From Undibacterium sp049340185 (lineage in GTDB: Bacteria; Pseudomonadota; Gammaproteobacteria; Burkholderiales; Burkholderiaceae_D), in NCBI RefSeq assembly GCF_049340185.1, contig NZ_JBMPPC010000003.1, forward strand, positions 62,001-126,000: a stretch of 64,000 bases of DNA, read 5' to 3'. The first letter of the stretch is position 1. Each line of letters begins with the position of its first letter. The position numbers and the translations under genes are program-made. Below, in pieces: positions 8,193 through 17,036 of the stretch. The notes beneath the pieces are model-generated. The model was not told the DNA's origin. It searched no databases and saw only the letters and a list, made by a program, of their open reading frames with translations.

Positions 8193-8226
8193 AAAAAAAC
8201 AGCCCGCTATGTGAGGTTGCGGGCTG
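8193..8226 (-). terminator. Intrinsic terminator of argG
   Basis: On the minus strand the stem CAGCCCGC / GCGGGCTG (8219-8226 with 8200-8207) is followed by seven T (8199-8193). It lies about 28 nt after the argG stop and just before ppnP. Confidence 0.93.
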
Positions 8227-8254
8227 AGGATATTAAAAATAGCGACTGAAATTC

Positions 8255-9487
8255 TTATTGTCCGCGTTTGGCACGGGCATTTGCGGCAATGCGCATACGC
8301 AAGGCATTGAGCTTGATAAAGCCGCCAGCATCAGCCTGATTGTAAGCGCCGCCATCTTCGTCAAACGTAGCGATGTTCATGTCAAACAAAGAGTCTGTTT
8401 TGGAGTCGCGTGAGACCGTGATGACGTTGCCTTTATAGAGCTTGACGCGAACCCAGCCGTTGACGGTCTGTTGAGTGTGATCAATCAGCGTCTGCAATGC
8501 CAGACGTTCTGGTGCCCACCAGTAGCCGTTATAGATCAGACTCGCATAACGTGGCATCAGATCGTCTTTCAGATGGGCGACTTCGCGATCCAGGGTGATC
8601 GACTCGATTGCACGATGCGCGCGCAGCATGATAGTGCCGCCCGGTGTTTCGTAGCAACCACGTGATTTCATGCCGACGTAACGGTTTTCTACCAGATCCA
8701 GACGACCGATACCGTGCTTGCCACCGAGGCGATTGAGTTCGGTCAGTACGGTTGCCGGAGACATCCTCACACCGTTTAATGCGACGATATCACCGCGTTC
8801 ATATTCGATGTCCAGATATTCTGGCGCATCGGGTGCGGCTTCCGGGCTGACGGTCCAGCGCCACATGGATTCTTCTGCTTCGGCGCTTGGATTCTCGAGA
8901 TGACGTCCTTCAAAACTGATGTGCAACAGATTCGCATCCATGGAGTAGGGCGCGCCACCGTTTTTATGTTTCTGATCAATCGCTATACCGGCATCTTCAG
9001 CGTATTTCATCAGTTTTTCACGCGACAGCAAATCCCATTCACGCCATGGAGCGATCACTTTGACGCCTGGCATCAGGGCATAAGCTCCGAGCTCAAAACG
9101 AACCTGATCGTTGCCTTTGCCTGTGGCACCATGGGAGATTGCATCCGCACCGGTCTCTTTGGCGATTTCGATCAGACGTTTGGCGATTAGCGGGCGCGCA
9201 ATCGAGGTGCCTAACAGATATTCGCCTTCATAGACGGTGTTGGCACGGAACATCGGAAACACAAAATCACGCACGAATTCTTCGCGCACATCATCGATAT
9301 AAATATTCTCGGGTTTGATGCCGAACTTGATCGCTTTCGCGCGAGCCGGTTCCAGTTCTTCGCCCTGACCCAGATCGGCTGTGAAAGTGACGATTTCACA
9401 TTGATAATTATCTTGCAGCCATTTCAGGATGACTGAGGTGTCCAGACCGCCTGAATAGGCGAGGACGACTTTTTTAATATCGCTCAT
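8255..9487 (-). CDS. argG: Argininosuccinate synthase
   Basis: ArgG joins citrulline and aspartate with ATP to make argininosuccinate in arginine synthesis. The protein is 410 residues, the usual length. The N-terminal ATP pyrophosphatase motif AYSGGLDTSVILKWL is intact. So are DLGQGEE, LLGTSIARP and HGATGKGNDQVRFE, typical of the family. It follows argF in the same direction, but the gap holds a 'CACAGAG' inverted-repeat element and is 343 nt long, so co-transcription with argF is uncertain. A strong terminator follows. Confidence 0.97.
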   Translation of the reverse strand: MSDIKKVVLAYSGGLDTSVILKWLQDNYQCEIVTFTADLGQGEELEPARAKAIKFGIKPENIYIDDVREEFVRDFVFPMFRANTVYEGEYLLGTSIARPLIAKRLIEIAKETGADAISHGATGKGNDQVRFELGAYALMPGVKVIAPWREWDLLSREKLMKYAEDAGIAIDQKHKNGGAPYSMDANLLHISFEGRHLENPSAEAEESMWRWTVSPEAAPDAPEYLDIEYERGDIVALNGVRMSPATVLTELNRLGGKHGIGRLDLVENRYVGMKSRGCYETPGGTIMLRAHRAIESITLDREVAHLKDDLMPRYASLIYNGYWWAPERLALQTLIDHTQQTVNGWVRVKLYKGNVITVSRDSKTDSLFDMNIATFDEDGGAYNQADAGGFIKLNALRMRIAANARAKRGQ

Positions 9488-9528
9488 GATATGCTTTCAA
9501 AAATAAATAACAGGTAAAACCTAAAAGC

Positions 9529-9813
9529 TCGCCAAAGAGGCAAAGGCACACAGAAAAAAGCTTGAGAGAACACATCATTCATTTGCCTGCTTCTTTACTT
9601 CGACGACAGAGATTTATTTGACCTTACCTTTCCAATACAAATACGATTAAGCAGATGTCACATTTCATACGCAGATTTAGCTGAGTAATAAGTAACCAAA
9701 TAAAGAGTAACTAATTAAAAATAGCTAAAGGGTAATCGTCTTTCAACAAGATTTTCTCCGGTTTCTCCTCGGCGCTTGCTCGGTGTCTCAGTGCCTCTGT
9801 GTTGAGAGGTCTT
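9529..9813. mobile_element. 'CACAGAG' inverted-repeat element between argF and argG, copy 1
   Basis: The right arm (9784-9813) contains CAGTGCCTCTGTGTTGAGAG and matches the right arm of the element at 27584-27820 with one mismatch over 30 nt. The left end (near 9531-9553) holds a degraded inverted counterpart with AAAGAGGCAAAGGCACACAG. The roughly 240-nt interior is AT-rich and has no open reading frame. It looks like a small non-autonomous element or REP-like repeat inserted in the arg gene pair. The left boundary is approximate. Confidence 0.6.
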
Positions 9814-9830
9814 TCCCAAAAAATACCGTA

Positions 9831-10745
9831 TCAGCGAATCTCGCCGACTACCAAATATTCCAGTAAGGCTTTTTGGATGTGCAACCGATTTTCGGCCTCA
9901 TCCCAAACAACGGATTGCGGACCGTCAATCACGCCTGCCGACACTTCTTCGCCGCGATGGGCTGGCAGGCAATGCATGAACAGGGCGTCGGGTTTGGCAC
10001 GCGCCATTTTGGCCTCGTCGACGATCCAGCCGTCAAAGGCTTTCAGGCGGGCCTGATTTTCTTCTTCGTAACCCATACTAGTCCACACGTCGGTATTCAC
10101 CAGGTCAACCTGGACGCAAGCATCGGAGGGATTGTCGAACAGGGTGAAGTGGGTATTTCCCGCCTCGACCAACGACAGATCAATGTCGTAGCCTTTAGGC
10201 GTCGAGATGTTCAAATGAAAATCAAAAATCTGGGCTGCCTGCAACCAGGAGTACAGCATATTATTGGCATCACCAATCCAGGCAACAGTCTTGCCTTGAA
10301 TCGAGCCGCGATGTTCGATGTAAGTGAATACATCGGCAAACACTTGACACGGATGATGCTGATTTGTCAGGCCGTTAATGACCGGCACACGTGAATTGGC
10401 GGCGAAACGTTCGATCATTTCCTGCTCAAAGGTGCGGATCATGATGATGTCACACATGCGCGACATTACCTGTCCGGCATCTTCGACTGGTTCGCCGCGA
10501 CCAAGCTGGCTGTCGCGTGTATTCAAATAAATCGCCGCGCCGCCGAGCTGATGCATGCCTGCTTCGAAAGACAGGCGGGTACGCGTGGAATTTTTTTCAA
10601 ATACCATGACCAGCGTGCGGTCGAGCAGAGGATGATAAGTTTCGTAAGTCTTGAACTTGCGTTTGATGATGCGGGCGCGCTCCATCACATAATTAAATTC
10701 AGCAAGTGTGAAGTCTGAGAACTGCAGGAAATGTTTGATAGCCAT
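9831..10745 (-). CDS. argF: Ornithine carbamoyltransferase
   Basis: ArgF condenses carbamoyl phosphate with ornithine to make citrulline. I chose the ATG at 10745 (MAIKHFLQFSDF), giving 304 residues, the typical size; a TTG 18 nt upstream is less likely. Carbamoyl-phosphate motif KNSTRTRLSFE, the HPCQ motif, DVWTSMG and the ornithine-site HCLPAHRGEEV are all present. argG lies downstream in the same direction, separated by the inverted-repeat element. The promoter must lie in the 10746-11200 gap. Confidence 0.97.
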   Translation of the reverse strand: MAIKHFLQFSDFTLAEFNYVMERARIIKRKFKTYETYHPLLDRTLVMVFEKNSTRTRLSFEAGMHQLGGAAIYLNTRDSQLGRGEPVEDAGQVMSRMCDIIMIRTFEQEMIERFAANSRVPVINGLTNQHHPCQVFADVFTYIEHRGSIQGKTVAWIGDANNMLYSWLQAAQIFDFHLNISTPKGYDIDLSLVEAGNTHFTLFDNPSDACVQVDLVNTDVWTSMGYEEENQARLKAFDGWIVDEAKMARAKPDALFMHCLPAHRGEEVSAGVIDGPQSVVWDEAENRLHIQKALLEYLVVGEIR

Positions 10746-11200
10746 AAATAGAATCGGCGGCAAGAGGAAATTTTGCCGCCGCTTGTTATAACTAGTTCAT
10801 TATAAGGTATTTACTCATTCTTACCGTAGATATTCTGGAATTCTCGTTTGCACTTTCATTTAAGCAGTTTTGGCAAAAAATGCAGGTGCTTATTTTTGTA
10901 GTGTTTCTTGATGTTGGCGATGCTGACCTAGGACCAGCGATGCATGCGTGTATGCCTCGATATTTTGCTGTTCTAAAGACAATATATGAAGCTGAACCGT
11001 ATTTCTTTTGTGAAATTGTGTGAATTATTATCGTGATTTGTCGTAAATTTCAACTTTTTTACTTGTATTACTGTAACAAATTGGAACATCAAATTTATAA
11101 TCCATCACTAACATTCTTTCCGCGTGATTGACGCCGTCTAGTCTCGGCTTCTGAGGCGGAAAGTACTCCTGAACATCCCATTGAATTGATAGGAATAAAA
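10746..11200. other. Intergenic region between divergent argF and the acetylation module
   Basis: This 455-nt AT-rich stretch must hold the argF promoter (minus strand) and the promoter of the module on the plus strand. A TATAAT at 11096-11101 is a candidate -10 for the latter, but no good -35 is spaced with it. I see no gene, hairpin terminator or repeat. A minus-strand frame at 11028-11210 has no coding signs. Confidence 0.5.
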
Positions 11201-11860
11201 ATGAGCGCACTTCTTGCTGGCCTGACCGTCCTGATCATTGGCGATAGCCATATGTCGACACCGGATTATCTGATCACCACATTACACGATGATCTGATGA
11301 ATAAAGGTGCTGTCGTTTATTCCTTCGGCGCATGCGGTGTAGCGGCGGGTGAGTGGATGGTAAAAACCCAGTCTTCATGCGGCGGCGCAGTTCGTCTCAA
11401 GGATGGTCCGGTTGAACAAAAAACAGGCCCGGAGGCAGCGACCCGTCCTTTTAACGAATTAATTAAGACTTACAAGCCAAATTTAGTTGTCGTGGTCAAC
11501 GCCGACACCATGGCAGCCTACACACAGCCTGAATTGCCAAAAACATGGATCTGGCAGCAGGTGTCGCGCTTGACTAAAGGCGTGAAAAATAACGGTGTTG
11601 CCTGCGTCTGGGTCGGTCCGGCCTGGGGTACCGAAGGTGGTCCGTTCAATAAAACCTATGCACGCGCTAAAGAGATGTCTACTTACATGGCGGATATCGT
11701 CGCACCTTGCACTTATATCGATTCGCAAACCATGTCCAAGCAAGGCGAATGGTCAACCACCGATGGTCAGCATTTCACCTCATCTGGTTATAAATCATGG
11801 GGCTCTGCAATCGGTAATGCGATCGTTGCTCCTGCGGTATTGAATACGATCAAGCGTTAA
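11201..11860 (+). CDS. SGNH/GDSL hydrolase of a polysaccharide acetylation module (WssF-like)
   Basis: ATG 11201 follows AGGA at 11191-11194 and gives 219 residues. SGNH blocks are visible: IIGDSH with nucleophile Ser16, an Asn at position 100 (VVVNAD), and the DGQH block with Asp188 and His191. The hydrophobic N-terminus runs straight into the GDSH strand, so it looks like the first beta strand and not a cleavable signal peptide. The next three genes are AlgF-, AlgI- and AlgJ-like. The gene order therefore resembles WssF-WssG-WssH-WssI, which acetylates cellulose in Pseudomonas fluorescens. A role as acetyltransferase or acetylesterase on the polymer is inferred. Confidence 0.75.
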   Translation: MSALLAGLTVLIIGDSHMSTPDYLITTLHDDLMNKGAVVYSFGACGVAAGEWMVKTQSSCGGAVRLKDGPVEQKTGPEAATRPFNELIKTYKPNLVVVVNADTMAAYTQPELPKTWIWQQVSRLTKGVKNNGVACVWVGPAWGTEGGPFNKTYARAKEMSTYMADIVAPCTYIDSQTMSKQGEWSTTDGQHFTSSGYKSWGSAIGNAIVAPAVLNTIKR

Positions 11861-11917
11861 ATTTGAGTATTGATCTAGTATTTTATCGCTGACTTCTCAC
11901 CTTATTTTCTTGAAAAT

Positions 11918-12574
11918 ATGAAAAAAATTATTGTCGCTTGCATCGCTACTCTGGTTTCTGTTGCTGCTCATGCAGATATACAGCTTTATGAGACCGGCCC
12001 CGGCGAAGATTCGTCTTTTGTACGTTTTCTGAATGCAAGTGACGATAAAGCCAGCGTCGTCAATGGCGCTGCAAAAATCGCGTTGGGCAGTCAGGGCGAT
12101 GCGCGCGTGTCGCGGTTTTATCCTGTAAAAGCGGGGAGCAAATTATCCGCAACAGTGCAGATTGGCAATCAAAAATTGCCAGTCGAAGTGACAGCGAAAC
12201 CTGGTGAATTTATTACGATCGCCGTCGTCGGTAAAGATGCCGCGGCCAAAACGCTGATCGTCAGGGAAACCCCGACAGATTTTAATGCGATGCGCTCTTC
12301 CGTATCGCTATCAAATCTCGATGAAAAATGTAGTGCTGCCAGTTTAACTGGCGGTGCCAAAAATGCGGCCATCGTAGAAGCCGTCAAACCGGCAACATTG
12401 CAACGTCGTCTGATTAACCCGGTCAAGCTGTCGGTGCAGGCGAATTGCGACGGACAGGCGGTCGGCGCTGCCATCGATATGTCTCAATTGCAAGCGGGTG
12501 AGCGCTACAGCGTTTTCTTGCTGTCCTTGAAAGCCGGGCGTCAGGCGTTCTTTGTCCGTGACAATAATTCCTGA
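11918..12574 (+). CDS. AlgF-like O-acetylation protein (WssG-like), periplasmic
   Basis: This 218-residue protein has a clear signal peptide (KKIIVACIATLVSVAAHA) and then DIQLYETGPGEDSSFVRFLN, the conserved opening of AlgF. Two beta-sandwich-like halves follow, with conserved Cys residues near the middle and C-terminal part. AlgF and WssG are periplasmic partners that help pass acetyl groups from the membrane AlgI/AlgJ proteins to the exopolysaccharide. It is 57 nt after the SGNH gene and 14 nt before the MBOAT gene, so it is in one operon with them. Confidence 0.85.
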   Translation: MKKIIVACIATLVSVAAHADIQLYETGPGEDSSFVRFLNASDDKASVVNGAAKIALGSQGDARVSRFYPVKAGSKLSATVQIGNQKLPVEVTAKPGEFITIAVVGKDAAAKTLIVRETPTDFNAMRSSVSLSNLDEKCSAASLTGGAKNAAIVEAVKPATLQRRLINPVKLSVQANCDGQAVGAAIDMSQLQAGERYSVFLLSLKAGRQAFFVRDNNS

Positions 12575-12588
12575 CCGAAAGTCGATCC

Positions 12589-13986
12589 ATGGTATTCGCG
12601 TCTCTGGAGTTTTTGACACTCTTCCTGCCGATTTTTTTTGCCTTCTATTTAATTACACCCCAGCGCTTTCGTAACCATACCTTGCTGGTTGGAAGCTGGT
12701 TGTTTTATGCATGGTGGACGCCCAAGTTTTTGTTGCTGATTATTGCGCTGACGATACTCGCCTGGGGTGCTGCGATCCTGATTGATAAGACCGGTGATGA
12801 GCGCTCAAAGACGCGAATCATGGCTATTACCATTGTTCTGAACCTGGCATCACTAGTCTGGTACAAGTATACCAATATGGTAGTGCAGTCACTGAACAGC
12901 CTGCTGACCGGACACGACCTACCCTTGATTCCTTGGGAAAACGTGATGCTGCCGATTGGCCTCTCGTTTACCGTATTGCATGCGATTTCGTATGTGGTCG
13001 ATGTGCGCCGTAAAACAGTACCTGCGCAGTACAGCATTATTTCCTTCAGTGCTTACATGGCGATGTTCGGGCATCTGATTGCAGGTCCGATTGTGCGTTA
13101 CAAAGTCATTGATAAAGAGCTTCGTGAGCGAGTTTTTTCCAGCGCAGAATTTGCAGCGGGTGTGCGTCGCTTCATGATCGGTTTTTCGATGAAGGTATTG
13201 ATCGCCGATACGCTCTCGCCATTTGTCGCCTTAACTTTTGGTTTGCATAACCCTAGCTTTGTTGATGCCTGGACGGGATGCGCCGCCTATACACTGCAAC
13301 TCTATTTTGATTTTGCCGGTTATAGCGCAATGGCGATCGGGCTGGGCCTGATGCTGGGGTTCCGCTTTGAAGAGAATTTTAATAATCCCTATCTTGCGGT
13401 GTCTATCCAGGACTTCTGGCGGCGCTGGCACATGACCTTGTCATCATGGCTGCGTGACTATCTTTACATCGCATTGGGTGGCAATCGCAACGGTGCAGCG
13501 CGTACTTACGTCAATCTGATGCTGACTATGGCGATCGGCGGTTTGTGGCATGGTGGTGATAACTGGAATTTTTTAATCTGGGGAATTATCCAGGGTAGCG
13601 CATTATGTTGTGATCGCGCATTCACCATGCGCGGATATTCAATGCCGAATTTCGCGTCCCGTACCTTGACTATGATTGTAGTGATGCTGGCCTGGACGGT
13701 ATTTCGTACCGACGGTTTTTTATCGGCAATGGGAATGCTTGCGGGTCAGTTCGGTGTGAACGGTTTTGCGATGGGAGATACTGTTGCACTGGCTCTGCGA
13801 CCAAGTATTTTGCTGGCCTTTGCAATTGGTGTGCTGTGCGTGGTTTATCCTGCGACAAGGATTGCTGCACGTGGTGGTTTGGGGTCTGTGACCTGGAGCG
13901 CAATCTGGCCAATTATTACTTTTGTCTACGGTGTGGTTGTGCTGGCTGGACAAAAAGCAATCCCATTTTTGTATTTTCAGTTTTAA
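12589..13986 (+). CDS. MBOAT O-acyltransferase, AlgI/WssH type
   Basis: A 465-residue polytopic membrane protein of the MBOAT family. It begins MVFASLEFLTLFLPIFFAFYL, as AlgI proteins do. The conserved histidines are present: His281 in RRWHMTLSSWLRDYLYI and the catalytic His321 in GLWHGGDNWNFL. AlgI-type proteins move acetyl groups from a cytoplasmic donor across the inner membrane for polysaccharide O-acetylation. The neighbours are the AlgF-like gene upstream and the AlgJ-like gene 9 nt downstream. The polymer could be cellulose, given bcsC 9 kb away, but alginate biosynthesis genes are not seen. Confidence 0.93.
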   Translation: MVFASLEFLTLFLPIFFAFYLITPQRFRNHTLLVGSWLFYAWWTPKFLLLIIALTILAWGAAILIDKTGDERSKTRIMAITIVLNLASLVWYKYTNMVVQSLNSLLTGHDLPLIPWENVMLPIGLSFTVLHAISYVVDVRRKTVPAQYSIISFSAYMAMFGHLIAGPIVRYKVIDKELRERVFSSAEFAAGVRRFMIGFSMKVLIADTLSPFVALTFGLHNPSFVDAWTGCAAYTLQLYFDFAGYSAMAIGLGLMLGFRFEENFNNPYLAVSIQDFWRRWHMTLSSWLRDYLYIALGGNRNGAARTYVNLMLTMAIGGLWHGGDNWNFLIWGIIQGSALCCDRAFTMRGYSMPNFASRTLTMIVVMLAWTVFRTDGFLSAMGMLAGQFGVNGFAMGDTVALALRPSILLAFAIGVLCVVYPATRIAARGGLGSVTWSAIWPIITFVYGVVVLAGQKAIPFLYFQF

Positions 13987-13995
13987 GGACGCGCC

Positions 13996-15174
13996 ATGAC
14001 TGAACTGAAAACAGCAACAATACCTGGCACATCAAAGCCATCTGCCTGGATCACTTATGTACCTGCCTTAGCGTTCGTGCTTGTCATGCTTACCGGTTTT
14101 TGCGTTACTGTGATTTCCTTGAGTAAGGTGCCTGCAGAGTCGTGGAAAGGTATAGGCGAACCTCAGCAATTGTTTGGCGGAGAATCCACCAGACGGTTCT
14201 CTGCACAACTCAATGCCCACTTCATCTGGAGTAAAGTATTTAGCCAGATTGAGCGTGCCGTGACCTGGACTGTTGCTGGTGATACCGGGACTGCGGTGCG
14301 CACGGGTTGTCAGGACTGGTTTTTTCTTAGCGATGAATTAGAGGTATTTCCAGATGCGGAAAAATCGGCATTGGCCAGAGCCGGTATCGTCAGCAACCTG
14401 GCGAAAGATTTGAAAGCGCGCGGGATCCAGTTAGTCGTTGCTGTTGTACCTGATAAGTCTAGAATTGAGCAAGCGCATTTGTGCGGATTGCACCGCCCAG
14501 CCAGTTTTGCACCACGTCTGGATAGTTGGATTGATCAACTGAAAAAAACGGGTGTCGATACGATCAGTCTGGCGCCGACCTTAATGGCAACGACAGGTGA
14601 GCGCTACTACCGGACGGATTCGCACTGGAATGAAATCGGTTCCAACGCATCAGCAGCAGCCATTGCCGCTCACTTGCATGCGGAGAAGCTACATGCCGCC
14701 CCTGTGGTTGCGCCTGATCCTGCTGCGCTTAAGAGCAAAGTGATTGACCGTTCCGGCGACCTGTTGCGTGTAGCTAATCTCGACGGTTTACCCGCAGTAT
14801 TGCGTCCCAAAGCTGAGGCAGCGCAGTTAACTACGATAGTTGCCAGCACCAGCGCGACAGATCCTGCGGATCCTGCCGGCGATGATTTATTTGGTGATAT
14901 TGGTTTGCCTACAGTGGCCTTGGTCGGCACGTCATTTTCGCGGGCATCGAATTTTGTACCATTTTTAAGTTATCACCTGGGCGCACCAGTCGCTAATTTT
15001 GCCAAGGACGGTGGAAATTTTGAGGGAGCGGCTATGGCCTACCTAAGCGGTAAGACCTTTCAGCAAAGCCCGCCAAAAGTCGTATTGTGGGAAGTGCCGG
15101 AGCGTATGCTGCCAAAACCGCTAACGCCATCTGAGCAAAAATGGATTGCTTATTTTTCGGCTAAGAAAAAATAA
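13996..15174 (+). CDS. AlgJ/AlgX-like SGNH acetyltransferase (WssI-like)
   Basis: This 392-residue protein has one N-terminal membrane anchor (about residues 20-43) and a periplasmic ALGX/ALGJ-type SGNH domain. The catalytic Asp-His motif is YRTDSHWNEIG (Asp208, His210) and the nucleophile motif is GTSFS (Ser313). It transfers acetyl groups to the nascent exopolysaccharide in the family model. A GGACGCGCC stretch before the ATG gives a ribosome binding site 9 nt after the MBOAT stop. It is the last gene of the four-gene module. Confidence 0.87.
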   Translation: MTELKTATIPGTSKPSAWITYVPALAFVLVMLTGFCVTVISLSKVPAESWKGIGEPQQLFGGESTRRFSAQLNAHFIWSKVFSQIERAVTWTVAGDTGTAVRTGCQDWFFLSDELEVFPDAEKSALARAGIVSNLAKDLKARGIQLVVAVVPDKSRIEQAHLCGLHRPASFAPRLDSWIDQLKKTGVDTISLAPTLMATTGERYYRTDSHWNEIGSNASAAAIAAHLHAEKLHAAPVVAPDPAALKSKVIDRSGDLLRVANLDGLPAVLRPKAEAAQLTTIVASTSATDPADPAGDDLFGDIGLPTVALVGTSFSRASNFVPFLSYHLGAPVANFAKDGGNFEGAAMAYLSGKTFQQSPPKVVLWEVPERMLPKPLTPSEQKWIAYFSAKKK

Positions 15175-15244
15175 TGACACCTACCGCATCTAAACAGTTG
15201 TATCGATATGCGGACATATACGTGATATCTGTATCGTCACAATT

Positions 15245-15272
15245 AATAGTGACACTTAAATAGTGACACTTA
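15245..15272. repeat. 14-bp tandem duplication
   Basis: AATAGTGACACTTA occurs twice head to tail (15245-15258, 15259-15272). It lies between the acetylation module and the convergent DUF5329 gene and touches the end of that gene. Confidence 0.92.
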
Positions 15273-15647
15273 ATGAGATGCCTGACGATATCGGAGTAAC
15301 TCGGTCTTTAACCAGCTAGCGCTCTCTATGGGAGCGTTAGCCTGGCATTTCACTAGATAAGCCTTGCCACTCATACTGCTTTCGGTGGCCGCTTTAGCAA
15401 TAAACGATTCGGTGGTCGAGATCAGATCTTTATCCAGCAAGTATTGATATTTCTTGTTCAAGTGCGCAGTCGCTTCTTGCGACGTGTACCAGCTCCCATT
15501 TCGGTTTAACTGACATCCTGATTGCTCTACATACGTGAGCAGATGGGTAATCTCATGTTTGCTTGTCGGATTCGGAGGGGCTGCCTGAGACCAGCAAGAT
15601 AGCGAGAGCAAGATTGAACTTATGGATGAGAGGTAGAGGGTTTTCAT
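15270..15647 (-). CDS. DUF5329 family secreted protein
   Basis: A protein of 125 residues with a signal peptide ending near SQAAPP. The mature part has the DUF5329 pattern: EITHLLTYVEQSGCQLNRNGSWY, then HLNKKYQYLL, then AATESSMSGKAYLVKC and a C-terminal WLKTELLRYR. Two conserved cysteines probably form a disulfide. The function of the family is unknown; it is periplasmic by prediction. It starts 12 nt after the GNAT gene and may share its transcript. Confidence 0.8.
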   Translation of the reverse strand: MKTLYLSSISSILLSLSCWSQAAPPNPTSKHEITHLLTYVEQSGCQLNRNGSWYTSQEATAHLNKKYQYLLDKDLISTTESFIAKAATESSMSGKAYLVKCQANAPIESASWLKTELLRYRQASH

Positions 15648-15659
15648 ATCGACTTGGAT

Positions 15660-16187
15660 TCAGGATTGGTTATTGCGAGGTCGTACAACCATCACATAAT
15701 TTTTATATTTGACGCCATCCAGCACAAAGTCGGTATCACCCTCATGCCTGTATCCGAGTTGATTGTAGAACGCAATGGCATTTTGATTTTTTGCGTTCAC
15801 GGTGAGCCATACCGATGAACTCGCACAATAGCCATATGCCGTGAGTTGCGCTGATGCGAGTAAATCCTTGCCTATCCCTTGGCCGGTAAAATATTCCTGA
15901 ACATAGAGTTTTTCAATTTCGACATGAACATTCGTAAACGTATTACCTAGGCCGATTATCACGTAACCCACGAGATATCCATCGACTTCAGCAATCATCA
16001 ATTGTTTTTTTGTGTCTGCAATCAACTGACGGTAACGATCCTCGGTGAATTCCCTTAGTACATAATTCGCGATGGATGTTGATATTCCCGTAGTTGCATA
16101 GGTGCGCAGCCACACTTGCATACCTAGTGCTGCAATGCACGAAGCATCGTCACTTGACGCAAGCCTGATAGAAAAATGTGTAGACAT
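15660..16187 (-). CDS. GNAT family N-acetyltransferase
   Basis: The 175-residue protein has the GNAT fold. The substrate-side N-terminus is SIRLASSDDASCIAAL. The acetyl-CoA loop is ...YVQEYFTGQGIGKDLLASA (Q/R-x-x-G-x-G/A motif), followed by WLTVNAKNQNAIAFYNQLGYRHEGD. The substrate is not predictable. It lies between the phosphonate-type transporter and the DUF5329 gene, all on the minus strand, with a 24-nt gap from phnE. Confidence 0.88.
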   Translation of the reverse strand: MSTHFSIRLASSDDASCIAALGMQVWLRTYATTGISTSIANYVLREFTEDRYRQLIADTKKQLMIAEVDGYLVGYVIIGLGNTFTNVHVEIEKLYVQEYFTGQGIGKDLLASAQLTAYGYCASSSVWLTVNAKNQNAIAFYNQLGYRHEGDTDFVLDGVKYKNYVMVVRPRNNQS

Positions 16188-16211
16188 AAGGCCGAAATTT
16201 GATGGACTTCA

Positions 16212-17036
16212 TTAATGCACCAGCCAACGCCTGAGAGAAAAACTCAGTGCATCGACCATGGCGACTAACAATAGCATGGCGATGATGACAGTAGCCGCAG
16301 TTTGCATCTGAAACAGAGATAAATGATATTTCAACATTTGCCCGAGACCACCGGCGCCGACCACCCCTAAGATCGCCGCAGCGCGAATGTTATTTTCCCA
16401 GCGGTATAAGGTGTAAGACAGCATTTGAGGCAATGCCTGGGGCAGGGTTGCGTATAAAAAACTACTGAGTGTGCTTGCCCCATTCATTCTGAGAGTCAGT
16501 GCAGCGTGATTTGGGGCATTCTCCAGCGCCTCTGCGAAGAGCCTGCCGAGCACACCTGTTGTGTGTGCCGTGAGCGCGATTGTGCCAGCAAACGGTCCCA
16601 AGCCCGCTGCAATCAGCATGATTGATGCCCAGACTAATTCAGGAATCGCTCTTGCAATATTCAATAGCAAGCGAGTACAGCGCATCGCAAGTACACCAAA
16701 GCGCCCGCTGGCCGGGATCGCCAGACAGAGTCCTGCCATAGCGGCAAGGAACGTTCCCAGAGCGGACATGGCCAGTGTTTCAAATGCTGCAAAAAAGGTC
16801 TTAGTCAATAGTGCCGGCGATAAGTCCGGGGGCGCAAATCCTTGCAGGAATTCCCAGGACGTTTTGACCGCGCTATCTGAAAATAGGGCTGACCATTTCA
16901 TATTCAGCGTATAAAAACTGCTCACGATTAGGAGCGCCAATACAACGATAAAAATGAGCATAGGTAAGCCTATGCGCTTCGGTGCCGGTGGCAGTTCGGC
17001 TTGTGTTGCTAAGGGAGATGACCGTGATGCACTCAT
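16212..17036 (-). CDS. phnE: PhnE-type ABC transporter permease (second)
   Basis: A 274-residue inner-membrane permease of the PhnE family with about six hydrophobic segments. It has the EAA-type loop typical of binding-protein-dependent permeases (around LRMNGASTLSSFLYATLPQALPQMLSY) and the C-terminal GVVGAGGLGQML segment. It overlaps the upstream permease gene by 4 nt (ATGA), which indicates translational coupling. The two permeases probably form a heterodimer served by the PhnC-like ATPase. The substrate follows from the binding protein; see there. Confidence 0.9.
   Translation of the reverse strand: MSASRSSPLATQAELPPAPKRIGLPMLIFIVVLALLIVSSFYTLNMKWSALFSDSAVKTSWEFLQGFAPPDLSPALLTKTFFAAFETLAMSALGTFLAAMAGLCLAIPASGRFGVLAMRCTRLLLNIARAIPELVWASIMLIAAGLGPFAGTIALTAHTTGVLGRLFAEALENAPNHAALTLRMNGASTLSSFLYATLPQALPQMLSYTLYRWENNIRAAAILGVVGAGGLGQMLKYHLSLFQMQTAATVIIAMLLLVAMVDALSFSLRRWLVH

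Noticed and set aside
11028..11210. Minus-strand frame of 60 codons upstream of the SGNH gene
   Set aside because: It overlaps the promoter and start of the acetylation module and has no protein-like pattern.
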